Below are positions 7,474-14,715 of a stretch of 64,000 bases of DNA, in pieces. The position numbers and the translations under genes are program-made. The stretch comes from REEB76 sp963774895 (GTDB lineage Bacteria > Pseudomonadota > Gammaproteobacteria > Natronospirales > REEB76), in NCBI GenBank assembly GCA_963774895.1, contig CAVZGN010000003.1, positions 124,001 through 188,000 of the forward strand, given 5' to 3'. The first letter of the stretch is position 1, and each line of letters begins with the position of its first letter. The notes below the pieces were generated by a model, which had not been told where the DNA came from, made no database searches, and saw only the letters and a list, made by a program, of their open reading frames with translations.

Positions 7474-8031
7474 ATGATGTCCGAAGTTTTTGAAATCCGG
7501 GTGCAATTGCAATACATCGAACCTCCGGTATGGCGGCGCCTGCGCATACGGTCCGCTGCCACGCTGGCGGATTTGCATGACGCCATTCAGACGGCCATGG
7601 GCTGGAGCGATTCGCATCTGCACGAGTACTTCATCAGTGGACGCCGCTACGGTCCACTTTACGAGGATGCGCCGGAACAACTGATTGATGAAGCCACTGT
7701 AATGCTGGAAGCTCTCAAGCTTGAGGAGGGCGCACGTTTTTCATACAGCTATGATTTTGGCGACAACTGGGTGCACGACATCCGGGTGGAAAAGATCGAG
7801 CCCGTTGCGGCGGCTCCTCTGCATCCCCTATGCCTCGATGGCGCACGTGCCGGCCCCCCGGAGGATTGCGGTGGCCCACCGGGCTATGAAGAAATACTGA
7901 CAGCACTTGCCATCCCGCGCCATCCACGGCATCGTGAGATGCGCCGTTGGGCAGGCAAAGACTGGAACGCGGAGCGGTTTGATCTGAAAGCGGCCAATCG
8001 CGCACTGCGTTCACTGTTGCGGGGCAAGTGA
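7474..8031 (+). CDS. pRiA4b ORF-3-like protein
   Basis: The protein has 185 residues from the ATG at 7474; a second ATG follows immediately. It matches the plasmid pRiA4b ORF-3 family: VFEIRVQLQYIEPPVWRRL at the start, LADLHDAIQTAMGWSDSHLHEF-type motif (here HLHEYFI), FSYSYDFGDNWVHDI in the middle, and the end block DCGGPPGYEEIL. The family is common on plasmids and mobile DNA and has no established biochemical activity. An upstream in-frame ATG at 7378 would overlap the PIN gene and lacks family similarity. The stop TGA overlaps a GTG (8028) in frame with the NUDIX gene. Confidence 0.88.
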   Translation: MMSEVFEIRVQLQYIEPPVWRRLRIRSAATLADLHDAIQTAMGWSDSHLHEYFISGRRYGPLYEDAPEQLIDEATVMLEALKLEEGARFSYSYDFGDNWVHDIRVEKIEPVAAAPLHPLCLDGARAGPPEDCGGPPGYEEILTALAIPRHPRHREMRRWAGKDWNAERFDLKAANRALRSLLRGK

Positions 8032-8036
8032 TCGAG

Positions 8037-8471
8037 ATGCCGCGCCCCGTCACCCCACTCATCGCTGTTGATCTGATCATCGAACTTAGTGATCAGCCGG
8101 GAAGGCCGATCGTGTTGATCGAACGGCGCAATCCACCCCATGGCTGGGCACTGCCGGGCGGGTTCGTGGATGTGGGCGAGACCCTCGAGCAGGCCGCGGT
8201 ACGCGAAGCTCGCGAGGAGACCGGACTCCAGGTGAGACTTAAAGCGTTGCTGGGTTGTTATTCGAATCCGGCGCGCGACAGCCGTGGTCACACGGTGAGC
8301 GCCGTGTATGTGGCTGAGTCTGACGGCCAACCCAAGGCGGGCGATGATGCCGGCAGGGTTTCCGTGACTGACCCGATGACTCTACCCAAGCTCGCCTTCG
8401 ATCACGCGCTGATCCTGTCCGATTATCGCCGTTACCGCGAAACCGGCATGCCGGCGCCATTGCGCGGCTGA
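8037..8471 (+). CDS. NUDIX hydrolase, intact copy
   Basis: A 144-residue NUDIX protein with the full box at residues 42-64 (G42, E48, R56-E57, E60-E61, G63), which binds Mg2+ and cleaves nucleoside diphosphate-linked substrates. The surrounding sequence resembles ADP-ribose pyrophosphatase-like members, but the substrate cannot be read from sequence. The ATG at 8037 is preferred because the broken copy at 6531 preserves exactly this start and the MPRP beginning, while sequence before it is unrelated; a GTG at 8028 would add three residues and couple translation to the gene before. A TfoX-N gene follows after 13 bp. Confidence 0.93.
   Translation: MPRPVTPLIAVDLIIELSDQPGRPIVLIERRNPPHGWALPGGFVDVGETLEQAAVREAREETGLQVRLKALLGCYSNPARDSRGHTVSAVYVAESDGQPKAGDDAGRVSVTDPMTLPKLAFDHALILSDYRRYRETGMPAPLRG
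8051..8192 (+). repeat. 142-bp direct repeat, right copy
   Basis: Right-hand copy of the repeat at 6545-6686, within the intact NUDIX gene. See the left copy for the comparison. Confidence 0.97.
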
Positions 8472-8484
8472 AGGGCGCTGTTCG

Positions 8485-8796
8485 GTGACCGAAGATTCGT
8501 TCCTGGACTATGTATTAGAACAGCTTGCAGATTACCGCGCGCTGAAAGTGCGTCCGATGTTCGGCGGCCACGGCCTGTATCTGGGCGGAACATTTTTCGG
8601 GATCGTATACAAGGGCGCATTGTTTCTACGCACCGACGCGACTAGTCGAGCTGCCTATATACGCGCCGGCAGCCGCCCGTTCAACCCCAAGGGCCGGCAG
8701 GAACTGCACCGTTATTACGAGGTGCCCGCCGAGATACTTGAAGATGCCCAAACACTCAGTACCTGGGCGCGGATCGCTGCCAACACTGATAAATAA
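8485..8796 (+). CDS. TfoX N-terminal domain protein
   Basis: A 103-residue protein consisting only of the TfoX_N domain: VRPMFGGHGLYLGGTFFGIVYKGALFLRTD is the family core, and YYEVPAEIL lies near the end. TfoX/Sxy proteins with both domains regulate competence, but stand-alone N-terminal domains are common and of unknown role. The start is a GTG at 8485. It follows the NUDIX gene closely on the same strand, and the arnT promoter lies downstream. Confidence 0.85.
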   Translation: MTEDSFLDYVLEQLADYRALKVRPMFGGHGLYLGGTFFGIVYKGALFLRTDATSRAAYIRAGSRPFNPKGRQELHRYYEVPAEILEDAQTLSTWARIAANTDK

Positions 8797-8847
8797 ACCA
8801 TGCGATGGTAGGCTGTGTCGACGGCGGGTTTTTTCGGGTGCTTCCTA

Positions 8848-8853
8848 TATAAT
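8848..8853 (+). promoter_or_regulatory. Possible -10 box upstream of arnT
   Basis: A perfect TATAAT lies about 35 bp before the arnT start codon. No good -35 hexamer is visible at the right distance, so an activator may be needed; no clear PmrA or PhoP box was found by eye. Confidence 0.4.
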
Positions 8854-8888
8854 TTGCGCCTGTTTCCACGCGATTCCCCAATATCCCA

Positions 8889-10544
8889 ATGCTCAACACC
8901 ACGCGCGTGCAAATCCTCCTGGCAGTCGTCTGTTTCGGCATCCTTTGGTTCGCCAATCTGCAATACCGTGATCTGTTTCAGACCGACGAAGGCCGCTATG
9001 CGGAAATCCCCCGCGAGATGCTGGCGACCGGTGACTGGGTGACACCACGGCTCGACGGCCTCAAATATTTTGAAAAACCCGCGCTGCAATACTGGACCAC
9101 GGCGGTCGCCTATACGCTGTTCGGTGACTCCAACTGGAGCTCGCGACTGTGGACCGCGCTCACTGGATTCATGGGTGTGCTCATGACTGCCTGGGTGGGG
9201 TGGCGGCTATTCGACCGCCGGACCGGCTGGTGCGCAGCCTTGCTGCTGGGTAGCAGCCTCTATTACATCGTCATGGGGCATTTCAACACTCTGGACATGG
9301 GCGTGAGTTTCTTTATGTGTATGTCCATATTTGCTTTCCTGTTGGCGATGAAGAATGCAGATGTGGATAACATCCGTGCGCGCCGCGGTTGGATGTACCT
9401 CGCCTGGGCGGCGGCGGCGCTCGGCATGTTGAGCAAGGGACTGGAAGCCGTGGTGCTGCCGGGCACGGTATTTGTCATCTATACATTGATCACCCGCGAC
9501 TGGAAGCGCTGGAGACAACTGCACTGGTATGGAGGGGTAGTGATATTCCTGGTTATCGCGGTACCCTGGTTTGTGGTGGTGAGCCTGCGCAACCCGGATT
9601 TCTTCTTCCACTTTTTCGTGTATGAGCATTTCTACCGCTTCCTGACGCCGGAGGCGCACCGCTATGGCGCCTGGTGGTATTTCATCCCAATCCTGCTGTT
9701 GGGACTGTTGCCCTGGTGGCCGCAGTTCGTACGTTCCGTGGTGCATCTGCCGATACGTGCTGCATCCATTGAACGGCCCGCCGGCTTCAATAACGTGCTG
9801 TTCCTTTGGACCTGGTGTGTACTGGTGTTTGTATTCTTCTCGTTCTCGGATTCCAAGCTGGCGAGCTACATCCTGCCGATCGTTCCAGCGCTGGCCTTGC
9901 TAGTCGGGCGCGAGTTGGCGGAGCGCCGTCGCAGTGACGCGCTCATCACGGCGCTTATCTGCATGCTGATGGCGATTGTGGCCCTGTGGCTGACACCGCT
10001 GATCCAGAAGGATGGCGGCAATATCTCGCTGCAGCTTTATCAGGCGATTCTGCCGTGGATGGTGGCGGGATGCGGGCTGCTGCTGATGGCAGGCATCATC
10101 GGTTTCTTCATGGCCTATTTCCGCTTCGTCGGCACCTCTATGGCACTGATAAGCGCCGGACTGTTCCTCTCCATCCAGATCGTCACAACCGGTGCGCAAG
10201 TGCTCTCGCCGATTTATTCCGGCCACTCGTTGGCTAAACAGATAAGCGCCTATAACCAGCCGGACATCCCGTTCTACAGTATCGATGATTACCAGCAGTC
10301 GCTGCCGTTCTATCTAAAGCGCACCCTGACCCTGGTGGCTTACCAGGGCGAGCTGGCATTCGGCATCAGCCGTGAACCGCAGAAATGGATCCCGGACGTG
10401 GATAGCTTCATAAAACTCTGGCACAGCGATCCCCAGGCGCTGGCAGTGATGACCACGGATACTTATCAACTACTGGAAAAGAAGGGTGTACCCATGCAAG
10501 TCATAGCTAAGGATCCTGTGCGCATCGCAGTGAGAAAACCATGA
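8889..10544 (+). CDS. arnT: ArnT-like undecaprenyl-phosphate-aminoarabinose--lipid A transferase
   Basis: The 551-residue polytopic inner-membrane glycosyltransferase (GT83) has the same length as E. coli ArnT (550). The N-terminal half shows the family motifs: FQTDEGRYAEIPREML after the first membrane helix (the periplasmic DE motif) and LDGLKYFEKPALQYW. About 12 hydrophobic helices follow, then a soluble C-terminal domain. ArnT transfers 4-amino-4-deoxy-L-arabinose from undecaprenyl phosphate to lipid A, which lowers negative charge and gives polymyxin resistance. The other arn genes downstream support this specificity over other lipid-linked glycosyltransferases. The stop overlaps the start of the flippase-subunit gene (ATGA). 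Confidence 0.92.
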   Translation: MLNTTRVQILLAVVCFGILWFANLQYRDLFQTDEGRYAEIPREMLATGDWVTPRLDGLKYFEKPALQYWTTAVAYTLFGDSNWSSRLWTALTGFMGVLMTAWVGWRLFDRRTGWCAALLLGSSLYYIVMGHFNTLDMGVSFFMCMSIFAFLLAMKNADVDNIRARRGWMYLAWAAAALGMLSKGLEAVVLPGTVFVIYTLITRDWKRWRQLHWYGGVVIFLVIAVPWFVVVSLRNPDFFFHFFVYEHFYRFLTPEAHRYGAWWYFIPILLLGLLPWWPQFVRSVVHLPIRAASIERPAGFNNVLFLWTWCVLVFVFFSFSDSKLASYILPIVPALALLVGRELAERRRSDALITALICMLMAIVALWLTPLIQKDGGNISLQLYQAILPWMVAGCGLLLMAGIIGFFMAYFRFVGTSMALISAGLFLSIQIVTTGAQVLSPIYSGHSLAKQISAYNQPDIPFYSIDDYQQSLPFYLKRTLTLVAYQGELAFGISREPQKWIPDVDSFIKLWHSDPQALAVMTTDTYQLLEKKGVPMQVIAKDPVRIAVRKP

Positions 10545-10912
10545 ACCTCGTCAGTTTCCTGCTGGTGATCACCGGCGTGCTGCTGAACGCAGCCGCCCAG
10601 CTGCTGCTCAAAGCCGGTGTGCGCCACATGGGCATCATCCAATTGCAGTTCCAGAGTATTGTGAGCGCTGGCTGGAAGTTGGCGTTCGAGCCGCACATCC
10701 TCGGCGGGCTAGTCTGCTACGTGGTGAGTGTGGTGGTGTGGATCCTGGCGCTGTCGCGGGTGCAGGTCAGCATCGCCTATCCCATGCTGTCCCTGGGTTA
10801 CGTGGTGACAGCTGTCGTGGCCTGGATGTTTCTGGGCGAGTCGCTGGGCGCCATGCGCTTGACGGGCATCGCCGTGATCATCGTGGGTGTGTACCTGGTG
10901 GCACGTGGGTAG
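10541..10912 (+). CDS. ArnE/ArnF-like flippase subunit (SMR/EamA-type)
   Basis: The 123-residue protein has four hydrophobic helices (about 3-22, 45-64, 70-96 and 101-121) and the small-multidrug-resistance/EamA pattern, with NAAAQLLLKAGVR in helix 1 and LSRVQVSIAYPMLSLGYV in helix 3. In E. coli, ArnE and ArnF form a heterodimer that moves undecaprenyl-phosphate-aminoarabinose across the inner membrane. Only one such gene is present here; sequence by eye does not decide between E and F. It overlaps arnT by 4 bp, so it is co-translated with the enzyme that uses its substrate. Confidence 0.85.
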   Translation: MNLVSFLLVITGVLLNAAAQLLLKAGVRHMGIIQLQFQSIVSAGWKLAFEPHILGGLVCYVVSVVVWILALSRVQVSIAYPMLSLGYVVTAVVAWMFLGESLGAMRLTGIAVIIVGVYLVARG

Positions 10913-10951
10913 TGGTTATATTATGTGCGGCCCATGGCCGTGTACATTGAG

Positions 10952-11618
10952 TGCGGGCTTCCGCGCCCGCGCGGCAGGTCCATTTCTTTGTACGGACAAA
11001 GAAATGGACGAAAGAAAACCGCCCCGGGGGTTCCGAGCTTGCCCCACATTGCATTGGGGACAATGCGATGTAGGGCGCGTTCCCTCGCTGCTCGCGTCCT
11101 CGGAGCCGCGCTCACGGCACATCCCTGTGCCGGTCACACGGCCAGGGCGATCCCTCGCCCCGGCCTGCTGCGCAGGCTTTTACCTCCGGGCGCTGCGCGC
11201 TTGGCGGAATCCACGGGTATTCAAGAATAAAGACATGCTTAACGTCGAGCCTGTTGTTTTCCCCATCCGTAGCGCGAGTGAGTGCTGTACAGGGATGTGC
11301 AAATGCCGCGGGAGGCATGGATGCCGGTAGCGGCCACTGAACCGAGAAAGGCATAGCCCGCAGGGGCGCGGACAGGAAGTCAGCGCTCTCACCGTCAGGC
11401 CAGGAATGGCCTGTCGGCGAGACTCCGTAGCGAGGGAAGTGCGCTGGGTAGCAGCCGCTTCGGCGGCCCGCGCTTCGGGTGAATGGTTTTGGTGACTTTT
11501 GCCGACAAATTTGTAGGGAACAAATTTGAACTGCCGCAAGGCAGGCCCGAAGGGCGAGACCCATGGATGGGGCGAGTAAACAGGAAAGTCACCTGCCGTG
11601 CGGGCGCGGAAGCCCGCT
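10952..11618. repeat. 0.67-kb inverted-repeat element within the arn cluster
   Basis: The 774 bp between the flippase gene and arnB carry no convincing gene. They are bounded by 28-bp inverted repeats (10952-10979 and 11591-11618, 26 of 28 matching, core GCGGGCTTCCGCGCCCGC). Inside are a perfect 14-bp stem with a 4-nt loop at 10978-11009 and a second perfect palindrome at 11506-11528. Both halves contain similar text such as TTCCCTCGCT and ATCCCTGT, in opposite orientation. Long frames across it run into the antisense of arnB and look like by-products. It resembles a non-autonomous mobile or BIME-like repeat; no target-site duplication was identified. Confidence 0.7.
10978..11009. repeat. Perfect 14-bp hairpin
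   Basis: GTCCATTTCTTTGT and its exact reverse complement flank the loop ACGG. It directly adjoins the left terminal repeat of the inverted-repeat element. There is no T-run, so an intrinsic terminator is unlikely. Confidence 0.85.
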
Positions 11619-11686
11619 GTATATTTCTTGATGCTTAGAGTCGGCACAACTGCAATTTGAGAAGTGTCAATAATTATGAGCATGTT

Positions 11687-12811
11687 ATGAACGAGTATCT
11701 GCCATTCACACGTCCGACGATCGATGAACAGACCATCGAGGCTGTCGGCGATGTGCTGCGCTCCGGCTGGATCACCACCGGTCCTAAGGTCGAGCAGTTC
11801 GAGCGTGGCCTGGCCGACTACCTGGGCGGCCAGCGTCAGGTACGCGCTTTCCTGCATGCCACCGGCGCCATGGAAGAAGCGTTGGTGGTCTGCGGCATAG
11901 GCCCCGGTGACGAAGTGATCGTGCCGGCCATGACCTTCGCCGCCACCGCCAATGTGGTGGTGCGCCTGGGCGCGAAGCCGGTGCTGGTGGATGTGGACCT
12001 GAGGTCCCGCAGCTTGCTGCTGGACCAGGCCGCCGCCGCCGTGACTCCGAAGACCCGCGCCATCATGCCGGTGCATCTGAATGGTCTGGCCGCGGACCTG
12101 GATGGCGTGTATGCACTGGCCAAACGGCACGGCTTGCGGGTAGTGGAGGATGCTGCCCAAGCCATCGGCGCCTTATATAAGGGACGCAAGCTGGGTTCTT
12201 TCGGCGATTTGGTGGTGTTCAGCTTCCACGCCAACAAGAATCTCACCACCATCGAAGGCGGGGCCGTGTCGCTGGCCAGTGTGGAAGAAGCCAAGATGCT
12301 GGAGATCCTGCGTTTCCACGGCATCACCAAGTTTCCGGACGGCAGCATGGATGTGACGCGCGCCGCCAGCAAGCACAACATGACCGATGTGGCCGCAAGC
12401 GTAGGCCTGGGGCAGTTGCAGCGCCTGGATGAGTTCAACCGCAAGCGCCGTCAGCTGGCTTACCGTTATTTCGAACTGCTGGGCGATGAGAAACTGGGCG
12501 TGGTGCCGGCGCGCGGCGATCAGGGCCATAGCTGGCACATGTTCACGCTGCTGCCGCACTACAGTAAGGCCTGCCCGGACCGCAAGACCTTGCGGGAACG
12601 CATGCACAAGCGCGGCATCGGCCTCGGCATCCACTATCAGGCCCTCAACCAGTTCACGCTGTATAAAAACATGGGTTACCCTGAGGGGCGCTTTCCGAAC
12701 GCCGAACGCATCGGCCGCGAGACCGTGACACTGCCATTGTTTCCAACCATGGCCCTGTCCGATGTGGAGCGTGTGTGTGTGACGTTGGGCGAGTGCCTGC
12801 GAACGGCTTAA
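11687..12811 (+). CDS. arnB: UDP-4-amino-4-deoxy-L-arabinose--oxoglutarate aminotransferase
   Basis: A 374-residue DegT/DnrJ/EryC1-family PLP enzyme that aminates UDP-L-Ara4O using glutamate. Near the N-terminus RSGWITTGPKVEQFE, then AMTFAATANVVV, VVEDAAQAIGALYKG and FSFHANKNLTTIEGG with the PLP lysine at K184 follow the ArnB pattern. The start MNEYLPFTRP is preferred to an ATG ten codons upstream because ArnB proteins begin just before the FTRP/FSRP motif. It opens the second part of the arn cluster after the inverted-repeat element, so it may need its own promoter; the gap to arnC is 17 bp. Confidence 0.95.
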   Translation: MNEYLPFTRPTIDEQTIEAVGDVLRSGWITTGPKVEQFERGLADYLGGQRQVRAFLHATGAMEEALVVCGIGPGDEVIVPAMTFAATANVVVRLGAKPVLVDVDLRSRSLLLDQAAAAVTPKTRAIMPVHLNGLAADLDGVYALAKRHGLRVVEDAAQAIGALYKGRKLGSFGDLVVFSFHANKNLTTIEGGAVSLASVEEAKMLEILRFHGITKFPDGSMDVTRAASKHNMTDVAASVGLGQLQRLDEFNRKRRQLAYRYFELLGDEKLGVVPARGDQGHSWHMFTLLPHYSKACPDRKTLRERMHKRGIGLGIHYQALNQFTLYKNMGYPEGRFPNAERIGRETVTLPLFPTMALSDVERVCVTLGECLRTA

Positions 12812-12828
12812 TCTCTGGAGAAGTTGTG

Positions 12829-13797
12829 ATGGCGAAAGCAAAACGATCCCGTAAACCGGAAGTCTCGGTGGTCATCCCGGTCTACAACGAACAGGAGTCC
12901 CTGCCGGCCCTGTTTACGCGCCTGTACCCGGCCATGGATGCCCTTGGCCGCAGCTATGAATGCGTGTTCGTTGACGACGGCAGCAGCGACCGCTCCGCGG
13001 CACTGCTGGCCGAGCAGTTCAAGCGCCGCCCGAACCACACCCGGGTGGTGCTGCTGCAGAGCAACTTCGGCCAGCACGCCGCCATCCTTGCAGGTTTCAG
13101 CGCCAGCCGCGGCGAACGCATCATCACCCTGGATGCGGACCTGCAGAATCCACCGGAAGAGGTCGGCAGCCTGCTCAGGAAAATGGACGAAGGCTACGAC
13201 TACGTGGGCACCATCCGGCGCAAGCGTCGCGACGTGGCCTGGCGCAAACTGGCCTCGCGCCTGATGAACCGGCTGCGGGAGCGCATCACCAAGGTCAAGA
13301 TGACTGACCAGGGCTGCATGTTGCGCGCCTACGCGCGCCATGTGGTAGACGCCATCAACAGCACCAGCGAGATCAACACCTTCATACCGGCATTAGCATA
13401 TCTATATGCGCTCAAGCCGGTGGAAGTCGAGGTCGAGCACGATGAGCGCAAGGCGGGCCGTTCCAAGTATTCACTCTACAAGCTCATCCGCCTGAACTTC
13501 GACCTGGTTACCGGTTTCTCGGTGGTGCCGCTACAGGTGTTCTCGTTCGTCGGCGTGCTCATCGCCGGCGCCTCGCTGCTGCTGTTCGTCTACATCATGG
13601 TGTACCGCATCCTGTATCCACAGGGTACGGTCGAGGGCGTATTCACACTGTTCGCCATCGTGTTCTTCTTCATCGGCATTCTGCTGTTCGGCATCGGCCT
13701 GCTGGGAGAATACATCGGACGCATCTACCAGGAGGTACAGCGCCGGCCACGTTACCTAGTACGCGCGATCCTGGAAAAGAAATCGTCGAATGTCTAG
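12829..13797 (+). CDS. arnC: Undecaprenyl-phosphate 4-deoxy-4-formamido-L-arabinose transferase
   Basis: A GT2 enzyme of 322 residues, the same length as E. coli ArnC. It transfers the formylated sugar from UDP to undecaprenyl phosphate at the inner membrane. The GT-A domain shows VVIPVYNEQESLP (residues 14-26), FVDDGSSD (47-54) and TLDADLQNPPEE; two C-terminal membrane helices (about 230-255 and 268-290) anchor it. The ATG at 12829 has a Shine-Dalgarno GGAGAAG upstream; the frame is open further upstream but overlaps arnB. The last 8 bp overlap the start of the formyltransferase gene. Confidence 0.95.
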   Translation: MAKAKRSRKPEVSVVIPVYNEQESLPALFTRLYPAMDALGRSYECVFVDDGSSDRSAALLAEQFKRRPNHTRVVLLQSNFGQHAAILAGFSASRGERIITLDADLQNPPEEVGSLLRKMDEGYDYVGTIRRKRRDVAWRKLASRLMNRLRERITKVKMTDQGCMLRAYARHVVDAINSTSEINTFIPALAYLYALKPVEVEVEHDERKAGRSKYSLYKLIRLNFDLVTGFSVVPLQVFSFVGVLIAGASLLLFVYIMVYRILYPQGTVEGVFTLFAIVFFFIGILLFGIGLLGEYIGRIYQEVQRRPRYLVRAILEKKSSNV

Positions 13798-14713
13798 CGC
13801 GGTCGTCTTCGCCTACCACAACGTCGGAGTCCGCTGTCTATCGGTACTGCTGGCACACGGCGTCAAGATAGCGCTGGTGGTCACCCATGATGACGATCCG
13901 CGCGAGAACGTCTGGTTCGGCAGTGTCCGACGGCTCGCGGAACTGAATCGCATCCCGGTGATTACGCCGGAGCGGCCCGGTGGCGCGGAACTGGTGGAAC
14001 GCCTGCAAGCTGCCAAGCCGGATTTTCTATTTTCTTTCTATTACCGCTTCATGCTTAATGAGACGCTGCTGCGCATCCCGCGGCACGGTGCCCTCAACAT
14101 GCACGGTTCACTGCTGCCCAAATACCGCGGACGGGTGCCCATCAACTGGGCCATCATCCATGGCGAACGCAAGACCGGCGCCAGCCTGCATTACATGGAG
14201 GCGAAACCGGACGCCGGCGATCTGGTGGACCAGCAGGCGGTGCCGATCCTGCCGGATGACACCGCCATCGAAGTATTCAACAAGGTGACAGTGGCGGCGG
14301 AGCTGGTGTTGGACCGCAGCCTGCCGGCCCTGATCAAAGGGACTGCGCCGCGCATCAAGCTGGACCTGAAGGCCGGCAGTTATTTCGGCCGCCGTGGTCC
14401 GGAAGACGGACGCATCGATTGGCGGCAGCCGGCACAGGCGGTCCATAATCTCATTCGCGCCGTGGCACCGCCGTATCCGGGCGCTTTCAGCGTCTGCGAC
14501 GGCAAGCGGCTGCGCATCCTCCACAGCCATTACGCCGGTGAGGCTGCGCGCCATGACAAGCCAATCCTATACGTAGAGCAGGGCCGCTGTTATGCGGACT
14601 GCGGCGACGGCAAGCGCCTGGAGGCTGTGATCCTTGAATTGAGCGGTACGACCATGGATGCGGCGCACCTGGCGGAAGATTTCGGAAATAAATCTCTTTC
14701 TTTGGGAGACTGA
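13790..14713 (+). CDS. ArnA formyltransferase domain as a separate protein
   Basis: The 307-residue protein corresponds to the N-terminal half of bifunctional ArnA, which formylates UDP-L-Ara4N with 10-formyl-tetrahydrofolate. The catalytic triad of the family is present: N103 and H105 (ALNMHGSLLPKYRGR) and D141 (KPDAGD). PINWAIIHGE is also typical. In E. coli this domain is fused to the decarboxylase domain in one 660-residue chain; here a stop separates them by 2 bp from the next start, GTG 14716. The gene overlaps arnC by 8 bp. Both halves look intact, so this is a genuine split (or the unfused ancestral form) and not a frameshift. Confidence 0.93.
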   Translation: MSSAVVFAYHNVGVRCLSVLLAHGVKIALVVTHDDDPRENVWFGSVRRLAELNRIPVITPERPGGAELVERLQAAKPDFLFSFYYRFMLNETLLRIPRHGALNMHGSLLPKYRGRVPINWAIIHGERKTGASLHYMEAKPDAGDLVDQQAVPILPDDTAIEVFNKVTVAAELVLDRSLPALIKGTAPRIKLDLKAGSYFGRRGPEDGRIDWRQPAQAVHNLIRAVAPPYPGAFSVCDGKRLRILHSHYAGEAARHDKPILYVEQGRCYADCGDGKRLEAVILELSGTTMDAAHLAEDFGNKSLSLGD

Positions 14714-14715
14714 GT

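Noticed and set aside
11180..12160. 326-codon minus-strand frame across the inverted-repeat element and into arnB
   Set aside because: One half is repeat sequence and the other is antisense to arnB; no coherent protein.
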